A DNA stretch of 64,000 nt, from assembly GCF_000975095.1 (NCBI RefSeq), contig NZ_BBRD01000001.1:1941467-2005466 (forward strand). The letters run 5' to 3'. Position numbers and translations under genes: made by a program. A model generated the notes under the pieces. That model had not been told where the DNA came from. It worked only from the letters and a program-made list of their open reading frames with translations, and ran no database searches. Positions 1-9,902 of the stretch are shown here, piece after piece. Positions within the stretch are counted from its first letter, which is position 1. Each line of letters opens with the position of its first letter. The stretch comes from Demequina aestuarii. Lineage in GTDB: Bacteria; Actinomycetota; Actinomycetes; Actinomycetales; Demequinaceae.

Positions 1-370
1 CGGTCTCCACCACGGCGCCGAGCTGCTTCCTCGTGAAGAACTGCCCGGCCTCGTCGCGCGCCGCGGGCTCGAGCCCGCGCGGGGGGTCGGTGAGTATCTC
101 CGCGAACCGAAGAGCGGCGACATCGCCCTCGCTCACCAGGTCCTCCCGCATCAGCATGACGGGGCGCGCGAGCGCGGCGATCAGCTCGGGTCGCTCGCCC
201 ATCGACGCCAGCTGCTCCGAGTGAAGCCGCACGCTGAAGGTGCAGCCGTTGATGTGCGAGCAACGGAGCCGGATCATCTCCCGCAGCCGCGGTTTGAGTT
301 CGCTGCCCGCCGTCGCGTCGAAGCCCTCGAGGGACCTGAGGAACTCGGCACTGACCTTCGCGACACTCAC
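1..370 (-). CDS. carboxymuconolactone decarboxylase / AhpD-like protein (C-terminus outside window)
   Basis: Read on the minus strand this is an AhpD-like protein; 123 N-terminal codons are in the window and the rest lies left of position 1. The segment RLRCSHINGCTFSVRLH matches the family core, usually written INGCxxCxxxH. Here the second cysteine of the CXXC pair is serine (C-T-F-S), so a thiol peroxidase cycle is doubtful, while the histidine is kept. The GTG at 370 gives a start close to the family N-terminus; another in-frame GTG lies at 394. It diverges from the sigma-factor gene. Family assignment rests on the motif; substrate is unknown. Confidence 0.7.
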   Translation of the reverse strand, partial: MSVAKVSAEFLRSLEGFDATAGSELKPRLREMIRLRCSHINGCTFSVRLHSEQLASMGERPELIAALARPVMLMREDLVSEGDVAALRFAEILTDPPRGLEPAARDEAGQFFTRKQLGAVVET

Positions 371-609
371 GACGGCGACGCTACCAACCTGCACCGACGC
401 CGCGCCAGCGTCCCTGGTGATCTTCCGGGGCCTCGGCTGACTGCGACCAATCCGCCACGCATCCGCGCGCGAACCTCCGTCACAGTCGCGGCGCCGTGCC
501 CCTTCCTGAGCGGGGGTGCGGCGCGGCGATGGACCGAGAACCACTGCATCGATGCTTCGATGGGGGAGCCAAGATGAACGCCGCCGTCCGCCCCGAACGG
601 AGGTCGCCC

Positions 610-1239
610 ATGGAGCGACGCCACCTGCACGCCGTCAGCGACGACGTGCCGCGAGTGTCGCGCCACGAACCGGACGCCACCGCTGCTCAGAGCCTGGACG
701 ACCTGCTCGCGGCCTCGGGACGGGGATCGGCTCAGGCATTCGAAGGGGTGTACAGCGCGATGGCGACGCCGGTGTACCGGCTCGCGCTGCGGATCGTGCG
801 GGACCCCGGCATGGCCGAGGACATCGCTCAGGAGGCGTTGGTCGAGGCGTGGCGCAAGGCTCCGGAGTTCCAGCCCGGCCGCGGCAGCGCCAAGACGTGG
901 ATGCTCACCATCGCGCACCGGCGTGCCGTCGACCGCGTGCGCCGCGAGCAGCGCCAGCGTCAGCAGATGGAGACCGAGGCCGCCGTCGCGGAACGTGAAG
1001 CGACGCCTGCGGACCAGGACACGGTGGTGGAGGTCGACTTCCGACGCTGGCAGTCGGAGCGAGTGCGAGGAGCGCTCGACACGCTGACGGACATCCAGCG
1101 TGAGGCGATCGAACTCGCCTACTACGGGGGATGTACGCAGACAGAGGTGGCCGCACAGCTCGGGGTGCCACTCGGCACCACCAAGACCAGAATACGAGAC
1201 GGCATGAAACGGCTACGCGACGCATTGGAGGAGGGATAG
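610..1239 (+). CDS. sigK: ECF RNA polymerase sigma factor, SigK-like
   Basis: A 209-residue ECF sigma factor. Region 2 (about residues 25-95) carries the usual RIVRDPGMAEDIAQEALVE core that binds core polymerase and the -10 element. Region 4 near the C-terminus contains a clear helix-turn-helix (TQTEVAAQLGVPLGTTKTR). ATG 610 has GGAGGT at 599-604; an in-frame ATG at 574 also has a good GGGGAG site, so the N-terminus may be 12 residues longer. Two bases after the stop begins the RskA-like gene, so this is a sigma/anti-sigma operon. SigK is the closest named group by memory; the regulon and signal are not visible here. Confidence 0.85.
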   Translation: MERRHLHAVSDDVPRVSRHEPDATAAQSLDDLLAASGRGSAQAFEGVYSAMATPVYRLALRIVRDPGMAEDIAQEALVEAWRKAPEFQPGRGSAKTWMLTIAHRRAVDRVRREQRQRQQMETEAAVAEREATPADQDTVVEVDFRRWQSERVRGALDTLTDIQREAIELAYYGGCTQTEVAAQLGVPLGTTKTRIRDGMKRLRDALEEG

Positions 1240-1241
1240 CC

Positions 1242-1985
1242 ATGGATCTGCACGAGATGGTCGGCGCCTACGCCCTCCACGCCCTCGACGACGACGACGC
1301 GCGTCGCTTCGAGGAGCACCTCGCCCACTGCGACGAGTGCCAGGCAGAGCTGGCGAGCCTCGAGGGCGCTCTCGACGCTCTCGCCGAGCCCGGCGACGAC
1401 GAGTCGGCGGTCGCTCCCGTGAGCCTGCACGCCTCGGTGTTCGACGAGATCGCGCACACCACGCAAGTGTCAGCACCCGAGCCTACGACCGCACCCGACT
1501 CCCCCGCTGAGCCCGCGTCGCTCGACGCGGCCCGCGCATCGGCCGCGCGCCGTCCGCGCCGCCTCGGCCCGCGCCTGCTGGTCGCCGCCGCTGGCCTGCT
1601 GGCTGTCGTGGCCGTCGGCGTCGGGTTCTTCGCCAGCGGTGCCGACGAGCGTGCGCTCGCGGACGAGGCCGAGCGCGTCCGTACGGCCGACGACTCGATC
1701 GAGTATGCCCTCGGCCTGGGTGCCGCGACCCTGCATGTGTCCCAGGCAGAGGGGGGCGTCGCGCTGATCGGCGACACCCCCGACCTCCCCGACGGCGAGA
1801 CCTACCAGGTGTGGGTGGTCCCGGCGGATGGCTCGGCTCCCGTGCCCGGTCCGGTGCTCGGAGACGGCGAGCTCGCGCTGGCGTGGATCACGGAGCTGGA
1901 CGGCGCGGCCGCGGTGGCCATCAGCGTCGAACCGGAAGGCGGATCGGAGACCCCCACGGAGGTCGTCACAGCCGTCGAGCTCTAG
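1242..1985 (+). CDS. rskA: RskA-like membrane anti-sigma factor
   Basis: A 247-residue single-pass anti-sigma factor. The cytoplasmic zinc-binding anti-sigma motif is present as H26-x3-C30-x2-C33. A proline/alanine-rich linker follows, then one membrane helix at about residues 110-132, then an extracytoplasmic RskA domain with the typical YQVWVVPADG segment. The start at 1242 is set by GGAGG at the end of the sigma gene. Gene order and spacing imply that it holds the upstream sigma factor inactive at the membrane and is degraded on an envelope or redox signal, as in the characterised RskA family. Its 3' end is followed after 18 bp by repeat copy A. Confidence 0.88.
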   Translation: MDLHEMVGAYALHALDDDDARRFEEHLAHCDECQAELASLEGALDALAEPGDDESAVAPVSLHASVFDEIAHTTQVSAPEPTTAPDSPAEPASLDAARASAARRPRRLGPRLLVAAAGLLAVVAVGVGFFASGADERALADEAERVRTADDSIEYALGLGAATLHVSQAEGGVALIGDTPDLPDGETYQVWVVPADGSAPVPGPVLGDGELALAWITELDGAAAVAISVEPEGGSETPTEVVTAVEL

Positions 1986-2003
1986 CCCCACGCCCCCCAT
2001 ATC

Positions 2004-2077
2004 CCGCCTTAGCGTCGCAGCGGGCGCTGAGTGTCGGGATATGCGCGCCCGCCGATCCTGGCGCGCGTTCAGTGTCG
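2004..2077 (+). repeat. 3'-end dimeric repeat, copy A
   Basis: Begins CCGCCTTAGCGTCGCAGCGG and ends TTCAGTGTCG. It sits between the rskA stop and the valS start. It has two half-units, each ending in a CGCTGAGTGTCG-like core. In this copy the flanks CATATCCCG and CGGGATATG also form a perfect inverted repeat around the first half-unit, so the RNA would fold as a stem. Confidence 0.8.
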
Positions 2078-2126
2078 CCACCCACCCGTGCCCGCGCACC
2101 GGCCGCGTTCTGAAAGAATGGCCCCC

Positions 2127-4904
2127 ATGACTGCGCGCATCCCAGAGAAGGCCACCGTCGACGGACTCGAGGACCGCTGGAACGAGGCCTGGGAAGCCCA
2201 GGGCACGTACCGGTTCGACGAGACCAAGGATCGCGAGCAGATCTACTCGATCGACACCCCTCCCCCCACCGTCTCCGGCTCGCTGCACGTGGGCCACGTG
2301 TTCTCGTACACGCACACCGACGTCGTCGCCCGCTACCAGCGCATGTGCGGCCGCGAGGTGTTCTACCCGATGGGCTGGGACGACAACGGGCTGCCCACCG
2401 AGCGCCGCGTGCAGAACTACTTCGGCGTCCGATGCGACCCGACGCTGCCGTACGAGCCGGGCTTCGAGCCCCCGCACGTGGGCGGCGAGGGCAAGTCGAT
2501 CAAGGCCGCGGACCAGCAGCCCGTCTCCCGCCGCAACTTCGTCGAGCTGTGCGAGCGGCTGACCGAGGAGGACGAGAAGCAGTTCGAGGCGCTGTGGCGT
2601 CACCTCGGCCTGTCCGTCGACTGGTCGCGCACCTATCAGACCATCGAACCGGACGCTCAGGCGGTCGCGCAGCAGGCGTTCCTCCGGTCGCTCGCCCGCG
2701 GCGAGGCGTACCAGGCGGAGGCGCCCACGCTGTGGGACGTGACGTTCCGCACCGCAGTCGCGCAGGCCGAGCTCGAGGACCGCGAACGCCCCGGCGCCTA
2801 CCACCGCGTCGCCTTCGAGCCCGCAGCGGACATGGAGGAGGCCACCGGCCGCTACGACTCCGTGTGGATCGAGACCACCCGTCCCGAACTGCTGCCCGCG
2901 TGCGTGGCGCTCGTGGCGCACCCGGACGACAAGCGCTACCAGCCGCTGTTCGGCAAGCACGTCCGCACTCCCCTGTTCGGCGTCGAGGTGCCCGTCGTGG
3001 CGCATCGGCTCGCCTCGCCCGAGAAGGGCTCCGGCATCGCCATGATCTGCACGTTCGGCGACGTCACCGACGTGATCTGGTGGCGCGAGCTCGACCTGCC
3101 GATGCGCTCGGTGCTCGGGCGCGACGGCCGGTTTGCGGCAGATGCGCCGGCCGGCGTGGACACGCCCGATGCGGTGGCGGCGTACGCGCAACTCGCGGGC
3201 AAGACCGTGTTCTCGGCTCAGCAGCGCATCGTCGAGATGCTGCGTGAGGCGGACGTGATGGAGGGCGACCCGCGCCCCGTGTCACACCCCGTGAAGTTCT
3301 ACGAGAAGGGTGACAAGCCACTCGAGATCGTCACCTCGCGCCAGTGGTACATCGCCAATGGCGGTCGCGACGAGTCGCTGCGCGGCGCGCTGCTGGAGCG
3401 CGGCGCCGATCTGGACTTCGTGCCCGCGCACATGGGCAAGAGGTATGAGAACTGGGTCAACGGCCTCACCGGCGACTGGCTGATCTCGCGCCAGCGGTTC
3501 TTCGGCGTGCCGATCCCGGTGTGGTACCCGCTCGACGACGCCGGCGAGCCGGTGTGGGACGCGCGCATCGTGCCGGCGGAGGACGCCCTGCCGGTGGACC
3601 CGTCGGTCGATGCCGCGCCCGGGTTCACCGAGGACCAGCGCGACCAGCCCGGCGGCTTCGTGGGCGAGATGGACATCATGGACACGTGGGCGACGTCCTC
3701 GCTCACACCGCAGATCGTCGGCGGCTGGCGCACCGACCCCGCGCTGTTCGCCAAGGTCTTCCCTATGGACCTGCGCCCCCAGGGACAGGACATCATCCGC
3801 ACCTGGCTGTTCTCGACCGTGGTGCGCTCGCACCTGGAGCACGGCACGCTGCCGTGGAAGCACGCGGCCATCTCTGGCTGGATCCTCGACCCCGACCGCA
3901 AGAAGATGTCGAAGTCCAAGGGCAACGTCGTCACGCCGATGGGACTGCTCGAGACCCACGGGTCCGATGCGGTGCGCTACTGGGCGGCCTCGGCACGTCT
4001 GGGCACCGACGCCGCCTTCGACGAGGGCCAGATGAAGGTGGGCCGTCGCCTCGCGATGAAGGTGCTGAACGCTTCGAAGTTCGTGCTCGGGGCGACCGGC
4101 ATCGCGACGGCGGCCGATGCGTCGCTCGAGGAGGGCCTGCGCGCGACGGCGCACGTGAGCGGTGGGGTGCTCGATGGCGGTGACGCCCCGGCTGGCCTCG
4201 TCACGCAGCCGCTCGACCGCGCGCTGCTGGCAGGGCTGGCGGACGTGGTGGACAAGGCCGGCGCCGCGCTCGAGGCCTACGACCACACTCGCGCGCTGGA
4301 ACTCACGGAGTCCCTGTTCTGGACCTTCTGCGACGACTACGTGGAGCTCGTCAAGACGCGCGCATACGACGGCGCCGCGCCGGGCGAGGCGATCGACCCG
4401 TTCGCCGAGTGCTCGCCCGAGGCCGCATCGGCCCGTGCCGCGCTGACCATCGCGCTCGAGACGTTCCTGCGGCTGTTCGCACCGGTGCTGCCGTTCGCGA
4501 CCGAAGAGGTGTGGTCATGGTTCCGGCCCGCGACGGTGCATCGTGCGCCGTGGCCCACCTCCGAGCCGCTGCGTGCCGTCGCCGGTGACGCCCCCGATGC
4601 GACACTGGTCGACGCCGCAGGCGCCGCACTCGCGACGCTGCGCAAGATCAAGTCCGAGGCCAAGGTCTCTCAGCGCACCGAGCTGGTGTCGGTGGATCTG
4701 CTCGTGCCTGAGTCGAAGGTCGCGGCCGTGTTCGCGGCGAAGGCCGATGTGATGGCGGCGGGCCGCGTGCGTGCGCTGCAGATCGTGGACGCCGAGGCGG
4801 CGCTCGACCCGGGCGTCGACGGCGAGGGACCTGAGGACGGCTCGGGTGTCTCGATCGCGGACACCACGGTGATGCGCACGGAGAACGTGGTCTTCGCCGA
4901 CTAG
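2127..4904 (+). CDS. valS: valyl-tRNA synthetase
   Basis: A 925-residue class I aminoacyl-tRNA synthetase charging tRNA-Val. The HIGH signature is HVGH (residues 54-57) inside PTVSGSLHVGHVFSYTHTD; KMSKS appears as KKMSKSKGNVV near residue 595. Editing (CP1) and anticodon-binding domains lie in the usual order. The C-terminus stops without the long coiled-coil arm that many bacterial ValS proteins carry. ATG 2127 is chosen because an AAGAAT box lies 7 nt upstream, which suits a leaderless start; ATG 2118 is an alternative. There is no T-box-like leader. Repeat copy B follows the stop by 28 bp. Confidence 0.96.
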   Translation: MTARIPEKATVDGLEDRWNEAWEAQGTYRFDETKDREQIYSIDTPPPTVSGSLHVGHVFSYTHTDVVARYQRMCGREVFYPMGWDDNGLPTERRVQNYFGVRCDPTLPYEPGFEPPHVGGEGKSIKAADQQPVSRRNFVELCERLTEEDEKQFEALWRHLGLSVDWSRTYQTIEPDAQAVAQQAFLRSLARGEAYQAEAPTLWDVTFRTAVAQAELEDRERPGAYHRVAFEPAADMEEATGRYDSVWIETTRPELLPACVALVAHPDDKRYQPLFGKHVRTPLFGVEVPVVAHRLASPEKGSGIAMICTFGDVTDVIWWRELDLPMRSVLGRDGRFAADAPAGVDTPDAVAAYAQLAGKTVFSAQQRIVEMLREADVMEGDPRPVSHPVKFYEKGDKPLEIVTSRQWYIANGGRDESLRGALLERGADLDFVPAHMGKRYENWVNGLTGDWLISRQRFFGVPIPVWYPLDDAGEPVWDARIVPAEDALPVDPSVDAAPGFTEDQRDQPGGFVGEMDIMDTWATSSLTPQIVGGWRTDPALFAKVFPMDLRPQGQDIIRTWLFSTVVRSHLEHGTLPWKHAAISGWILDPDRKKMSKSKGNVVTPMGLLETHGSDAVRYWAASARLGTDAAFDEGQMKVGRRLAMKVLNASKFVLGATGIATAADASLEEGLRATAHVSGGVLDGGDAPAGLVTQPLDRALLAGLADVVDKAGAALEAYDHTRALELTESLFWTFCDDYVELVKTRAYDGAAPGEAIDPFAECSPEAASARAALTIALETFLRLFAPVLPFATEEVWSWFRPATVHRAPWPTSEPLRAVAGDAPDATLVDAAGAALATLRKIKSEAKVSQRTELVSVDLLVPESKVAAVFAAKADVMAAGRVRALQIVDAEAALDPGVDGEGPEDGSGVSIADTTVMRTENVVFAD

Positions 4905-4932
4905 CCCCCACCCGGCTCTCTCTCCCCCCTCC

Positions 4933-5007
4933 CCGCCTTAGCGTCCCAGGGGGCGCTGAGTGTCGGGATTCGGGGGGCGGGGAAATCCTGGCGGGCGCTC
5001 AGTGTCG
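4933..5007 (+). repeat. 3'-end dimeric repeat, copy B
   Basis: Begins CCGCCTTAGCGTCCCAGGGG and ends GCGCTCAGTGTCG, downstream of valS. The first half-unit can fold through AGCG / CGCT around CCC-GGG. Copies A and B sit in tandem (+/+) gene contexts and both read in the same direction as the preceding gene. Confidence 0.85.
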
Positions 5008-5107
5008 GTGCTCCCGTTGCGTCCCCATGGCCCTGCGCGCCTGGTGTGCCCGCAGGCCGGCGGAGTGCCGAGCGCGTGTCATGGTCCGCCCGCACTACGA
5101 CGGTCCC

Positions 5108-6037
5108 ATGCGAACACTCCGCGCGCTGCCCAGCCCGGCGTCGACCGACGATGCGGACGGTCTCGCGCGCGGTCGACCCCAGGCCTTCACCCGACGTGAG
5201 CTCGAGGCGTTGTGGTCACCACGCAAGGTGAGGACCGCCATCGAGCGCGGCGCCATCGTTCGGTTGCTCCCCAACGTCTACGTCGCCGCGGAGCACTCCG
5301 AGTCATTCGAGGCGCGCGCCGACGCCGCGCTCACGTGGGCGGGCGCTGACGCGATGCTCATCGGCGCCAGCGCACTGTACGTGTGGACGCTGCTCGACGA
5401 ACCCCCTGAGACCATCGACATCGCCACCGTCGAGAGGCGCCACCTGAGCCCGCCACCATGGCTGCGAGTGCAGTGCCCCACCTACGACATCGCGTCGCGG
5501 CACGTCAATGGTCATAGCGTTGCGCCCGTGGCCACGGCGATCGCGCAAGGGTACGGCGACCTGTCGCCCGGCCAGCAGTCCGATGCGGTCTTCGGGGCGG
5601 TGGCGCGAGGGCTCGTCACCACTCGCGAACTGCGGGCAGTGCTCGTGTCGATGCCGCGCATACGCCAGCGTCGCCGTCTGACCAGCCGAGTCGAGGCCGC
5701 GGAGAGGGGCGCCGAGAGCTGGCTCGAGGAAGTGGGCCTCCAGTCGGTCTTCACGGGGCGCGATTTCGATGGGTTCGTCCGCCAGCATCGGATTCGCTGC
5801 CACGACAGCCGCTATCGCCTGGACATGTACGACCCGTTCTCACGGCTCGCGGTCGAGCTGGACGGAGCCACGTGGCATCGAAGCGACCAGCAGCGCCTGC
5901 GCGACATCAGGCGAGATGCGGATCTCGCGACGATCGGCATCCAGACCATTCGACTCGCGACGACCGACCTCGTCGAGCGTCCGCAGTGGTGCCGAGACAT
6001 CGTGCTCCGTGCACGCACCGCCCGTATGGATCGCTAG
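5108..6037 (+). CDS. AbiEi-like / DUF559 PD-(D/E)XK domain protein
   Basis: A 309-residue soluble protein. The N-terminal 60 residues look like the winged-helix start of AbiEi-type proteins (FTRRELEALWS then a basic helix). The C-terminal third has a DUF559/Vsr-like nuclease core: RLDMYDP (acidic residue on strand 2), LAVELDGATWH (E and D of the E-x-K-like element) and a terminal strand GIQTIRLA. Such proteins are common in actinobacteria and mostly uncharacterised; the nuclease activity is inferred from the fold signature. In-frame ATGs at 5081 and 5027 are alternatives. The gene lies between repeat copies B and C, which are in inverted orientation. Confidence 0.7.
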   Translation: MRTLRALPSPASTDDADGLARGRPQAFTRRELEALWSPRKVRTAIERGAIVRLLPNVYVAAEHSESFEARADAALTWAGADAMLIGASALYVWTLLDEPPETIDIATVERRHLSPPPWLRVQCPTYDIASRHVNGHSVAPVATAIAQGYGDLSPGQQSDAVFGAVARGLVTTRELRAVLVSMPRIRQRRRLTSRVEAAERGAESWLEEVGLQSVFTGRDFDGFVRQHRIRCHDSRYRLDMYDPFSRLAVELDGATWHRSDQQRLRDIRRDADLATIGIQTIRLATTDLVERPQWCRDIVLRARTARMDR

Positions 6038-6039
6038 AC

Positions 6040-6114
6040 CGTCACTCAGCGCCCTCCAGGATCACCCAAGGCGCCAGAACCGACACCCCATCGCCCGCTG
6101 CGACGCTAAGGCGG
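6040..6114 (-). repeat. 3'-end dimeric repeat, copy C
   Basis: The minus strand begins CCGCCTTAGCGTCGCAGCGG and ends GCGCTGAGTGACGG. It starts 2 bp after the DUF559-gene stop. The TAG within its CCGCCTTAG end is the stop codon of the short minus-strand reading frame next to it. Confidence 0.85.
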
Positions 6115-6364
6115 AGAGAGGTCGATGGGCGGGATGCCACCGCCCTCGGGGCGCTCCCACGGGAACTCCACCTGCTCGCCATCGTCCGCATCGTCGCTCG
6201 CCGGGACGGGTCCCAGCGCGAACCACGCCGGCACCATCGCCGCGACCAGCGCCACGTTCAACACGAGCGCACCCCACGGACGTGATGGCCAGCAGGGTCG
6301 TCAGCCCACTCGCGGTGACGACCGTGCCCCAGCGCTGCAGCACCACGTAGGCGAATGTGCGCAC
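6106..6364 (-). pseudogene. small membrane protein, apparently frameshifted, downstream of clpX
   Basis: On the minus strand just after clpX, a GTG at 6364 opens a frame with a hydrophobic stretch (FAYVVLQRWGTVVTASGLTT). Around 6280 the sensible sequence moves to the next frame, continuing WGALVLNVALVAAMVPAW and an acidic tail ending PPIDLSPP, with its stop inside repeat copy C. Removing one G near 6280 would fuse both halves into a roughly 85-residue two-helix protein. Alternatives are a sequencing error, or an intact 52-residue protein starting at GTG 6264. No family recognised. Confidence 0.45.
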
Positions 6365-6391
6365 GGAGGGCAGGCCGCTGGCCGGAGGAGG

Positions 6392-7654
<1,263 letters not shown>

Positions 7655-7866
7655 CAAGGCCTCCTTCTGGCCGTGGCCATCTCCGTCCAGGCTACCCACG
7701 CTGTCCGACACGTGCCGGGCGACTCGCCGCCCCGCCCGTTCGCCCTTGGCTCACAGCACCACCGTGCACCCGGCCGATGCGGTCGCGAGGCGATCGCCAC
7801 GCCTCACCTGACGTTCGCATCGGCCGCACTCGCGGATGGGTGAGCAACCGCTCTGACCGACGACGA

Positions 7867-7898
7867 ACGGCCGCCCCCGACGAATCGGGAGCGGCCGT
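7867..7898 (-). terminator. terminator hairpin after clpP1-clpP2
   Basis: ACGGCCGCCCCCGA pairs with TCGGGAGCGGCCGT with one G-U-compatible mismatch and a 4-nt loop. It starts 24 bp beyond the clpP2 stop on the minus strand, as expected for the end of the clpP operon. Confidence 0.75.
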
Positions 7899-7921
7899 CG
7901 GCGCGGTTCGGGATCCTTCGA

Positions 7922-8728
7922 CTACTTGGTGTCCTCAGGCGTGGCGTCGGGCTCCGGGGAGCCGCCGTCCTTCTTGCCAGCGTCCTTGACGGCGCCGTCC
8001 TTGGCGGACCCGAGCACGGGTGCCGAGGCACGGTCATCCGGAGCCACCGTGTCGACGCCCTTGCGGGACTCGAGCACCTGGTCCACGAGCCCGTAGTCCT
8101 TCGCGGCCTGCGCCGAGAGGAACCTGTCGCGCTCGATGTCGTCGCGGATCTTCTCCTCGGTCTGGCCGGTGTGCTTGGCGAGCGTGTACTCAAGCCACTC
8201 GCGCATGCGCACCATCTCTTCGGCGTAGATCTCGATGTCCGAGGCCTGCGCGCGTGCACCGCCCTCGATGCGCGGCTGGTGAATCATCACGCGGGCGTTC
8301 GGCAGTGCCAGACGCTTGCCGGGCTGGCCCGCCGCGAGCAGCACGGCAGCCGCGGAGGCCGCCTGGCCCAGGCACACGGTCTGCACCTGCGGCTTGATGT
8401 ACTGCATGGTGTCGTAGATCGCGGTGAGCGCGGTCTGCGAGCCTCCCGGCGAGTTGATGTACAGCGTGATGTCGCGGTCCGGGTCCTGGGACTCGAGCAC
8501 GAGCAGCTGCGCCATCACGTCGTCCGCCGAGGCGTCGTCGATCTGCACGCCGAGGAAGATGATGCGGTCCTCGAACAGCTTCGCGTACGGGTCCTGACGC
8601 TTGAAGCCGTAGGCCGTGCGCTCCTCGAATGAGGGCAGGATGTACCGCGAGCTGGGGCCAGCAGGGGCCGAGCCGCCGTAGCCGCCGGTCCGGCCAGCCG
8701 CCTGAATGGCCTGAGTGATGTCGCTCAC
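7922..8728 (-). CDS. clpP2: ClpP2 protease subunit with acidic C-terminal tail
   Basis: A 268-residue serine peptidase subunit. The catalytic serine is in [11 protein letters not shown], the histidine in MIHQPRIEG and the aspartate in the ERDRFLS region. A serine- and glycine-rich N-terminal extension precedes the core. After the conserved LVDQVLESR end, about 50 further residues rich in D, A, P and K look disordered and are unusual for ClpP. GTG 8728 overlaps the clpP1 stop by 4 bp and has GGGAGG inside clpP1, so translation is coupled. In actinobacteria ClpP1 and ClpP2 form a mixed tetradecamer working with ClpX or ClpC1. Confidence 0.95.
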   Translation of the reverse strand: MSDITQAIQAAGRTGGYGGSAPAGPSSRYILPSFEERTAYGFKRQDPYAKLFEDRIIFLGVQIDDASADDVMAQLLVLESQDPDRDITLYINSPGGSQTALTAIYDTMQYIKPQVQTVCLGQAASAAAVLLAAGQPGKRLALPNARVMIHQPRIEGGARAQASDIEIYAEEMVRMREWLEYTLAKHTGQTEEKIRDDIERDRFLSAQAAKDYGLVDQVLESRKGVDTVAPDDRASAPVLGSAKDGAVKDAGKKDGGSPEPDATPEDTK

Positions 8729-9342
8729 GCGTTGCCTCCCTGGGACTCGTCGCCGGCATCCGCCGCGTGCATGATCACCTTGTCGACGAAGCCGTACTCC
8801 AGGGCCTCCTCGGCGGTGAACCAGCGGTCACGGTCCGCGTCCTTGGTGATCTGCTCGACCGACTTGCCGGTCTGCTCGGCCGTCAGCTCGGACAGCACCT
8901 TCTTCATGTGCATGATGAGCTCGGCGCCGATGCGCACATCCGTGGTGGTGCCGTAGATGCCGCCCGAGGGCTGGTGCATCAGCACGCGCGTGTGCGGGGT
9001 CGCGAAGCGCTTGCCCGGGGCGCCGGACGAGAGCAGGAACTGTCCCATCGAGGCCGCCATGCCCATCGCCACGGTAGCGACGTCGGGCTTGATGTACTTC
9101 ATCGTGTCGTAGATCGCCATGCCCGCGGTGATCGAGCCACCGGGGCTGTTGATGTACAGGTAGATGTCCTTGTCCGGGTCCTCCGCGGCGAGCAGCATGA
9201 GCTGCGCGCAGATGGCGTTCGCGTTGTCGTCGCGCACCTCGTCGCCCAGCCAGATGATGCGCTCGCGCAGCAGCCGGTTGAAGATCGAGTCATTGAGACC
9301 CATCCCTCCGCCGTCGCCGCGTGCCGTGATCGTGTCGCTCAC
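8725..9342 (-). CDS. clpP1: ClpP1 protease subunit
   Basis: A 205-residue ClpP subunit. The catalytic serine is in [19 protein letters not shown], the histidine in VLMHQPSGG, the aspartate in [13 protein letters not shown], and the handle helix is intact. GTG 9342 has GAGGACG 4-10 nt upstream; ATG 9303 (MGLNDSIF) is an alternative. It is first in a two-gene operon with clpP2. ClpP1 and ClpP2 of actinobacteria combine as two unlike heptamer rings and are usually essential; the strict pairing here agrees with that. Confidence 0.96.
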   Translation of the reverse strand: MSDTITARGDGGGMGLNDSIFNRLLRERIIWLGDEVRDDNANAICAQLMLLAAEDPDKDIYLYINSPGGSITAGMAIYDTMKYIKPDVATVAMGMAASMGQFLLSSGAPGKRFATPHTRVLMHQPSGGIYGTTTDVRIGAELIMHMKKVLSELTAEQTGKSVEQITKDADRDRWFTAEEALEYGFVDKVIMHAADAGDESQGGNA

Positions 9343-9489
9343 GTTCGTCCTCTCGTCCTGTGGTCTTGCGTCAAACCTAACGGCGACGCACGCGCATCCA
9401 TGCCAGTTCCCCCTGGTTTTCGCTACGGGGTGAACGGCCGATGCGGGTGCCCGGCTAGGCTGGCGTCGTCACCTTGGGGGGCGATGCGC

Positions 9490-9801
9490 ATGACCATCCG
9501 ACCGAGCGAGGACCGCCACGCGGCAGGCACCGAGAACGCGACGGTAGCGCGGCCCGACAGGACCGTGCTGAACATCCTCGCGGCGGGTACCGGCGGCGCC
9601 AGTCTGGCACTCGCCGTCGTGGGCGCGGGAGCGGCCATCGCGGCCATCGTCCTCGGCCTGATGGGCGTGCGGGCATCGCGGCGGGGTCAGGCCCGGCTGG
9701 CATGGGTGGGCGTGGCGGGGATCCTGTTCGGACTCCTCTCCATCGCCGTGATGCTGTGGCTCGCCTCGACATTTGCGAACAGCATCGCCGATCTGGACTG
9801 A
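9490..9801 (+). CDS. small two-helix membrane protein
   Basis: A 103-residue protein with a polar N-terminus of about 30 residues and two hydrophobic helices: LAVVGAGAAIAAIVLGLMGV and LAWVGVAGILFGLLSIAVML. The helix-loop-helix with a short basic turn (RASRRGQ) resembles DUF4190-type proteins such as its two downstream neighbours, but without their proline/glutamine-rich head. ATG 9490 lies 8 nt after a GGGGGG stretch; ATG 9484 is possible. A TAGGCT box near 9453 may be its -10. Function unknown. Confidence 0.7.
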   Translation: MTIRPSEDRHAAGTENATVARPDRTVLNILAAGTGGASLALAVVGAGAAIAAIVLGLMGVRASRRGQARLAWVGVAGILFGLLSIAVMLWLASTFANSIADLD

Positions 9802-9902
9802 CCGCGCAACGCCGACGGTGCCTCTCGTGCGCGGCGGCTCCACCGACGGCCGAGCGCGCCGCTACGCTCGTCGATGAACGACCATCAGACCAGGGAGCAC
9901 CC

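Noticed and set aside
1986-2126. T-box leader for valS
   Set aside because: No T-box sequence or specifier stem; the gap is filled by repeat copy A.
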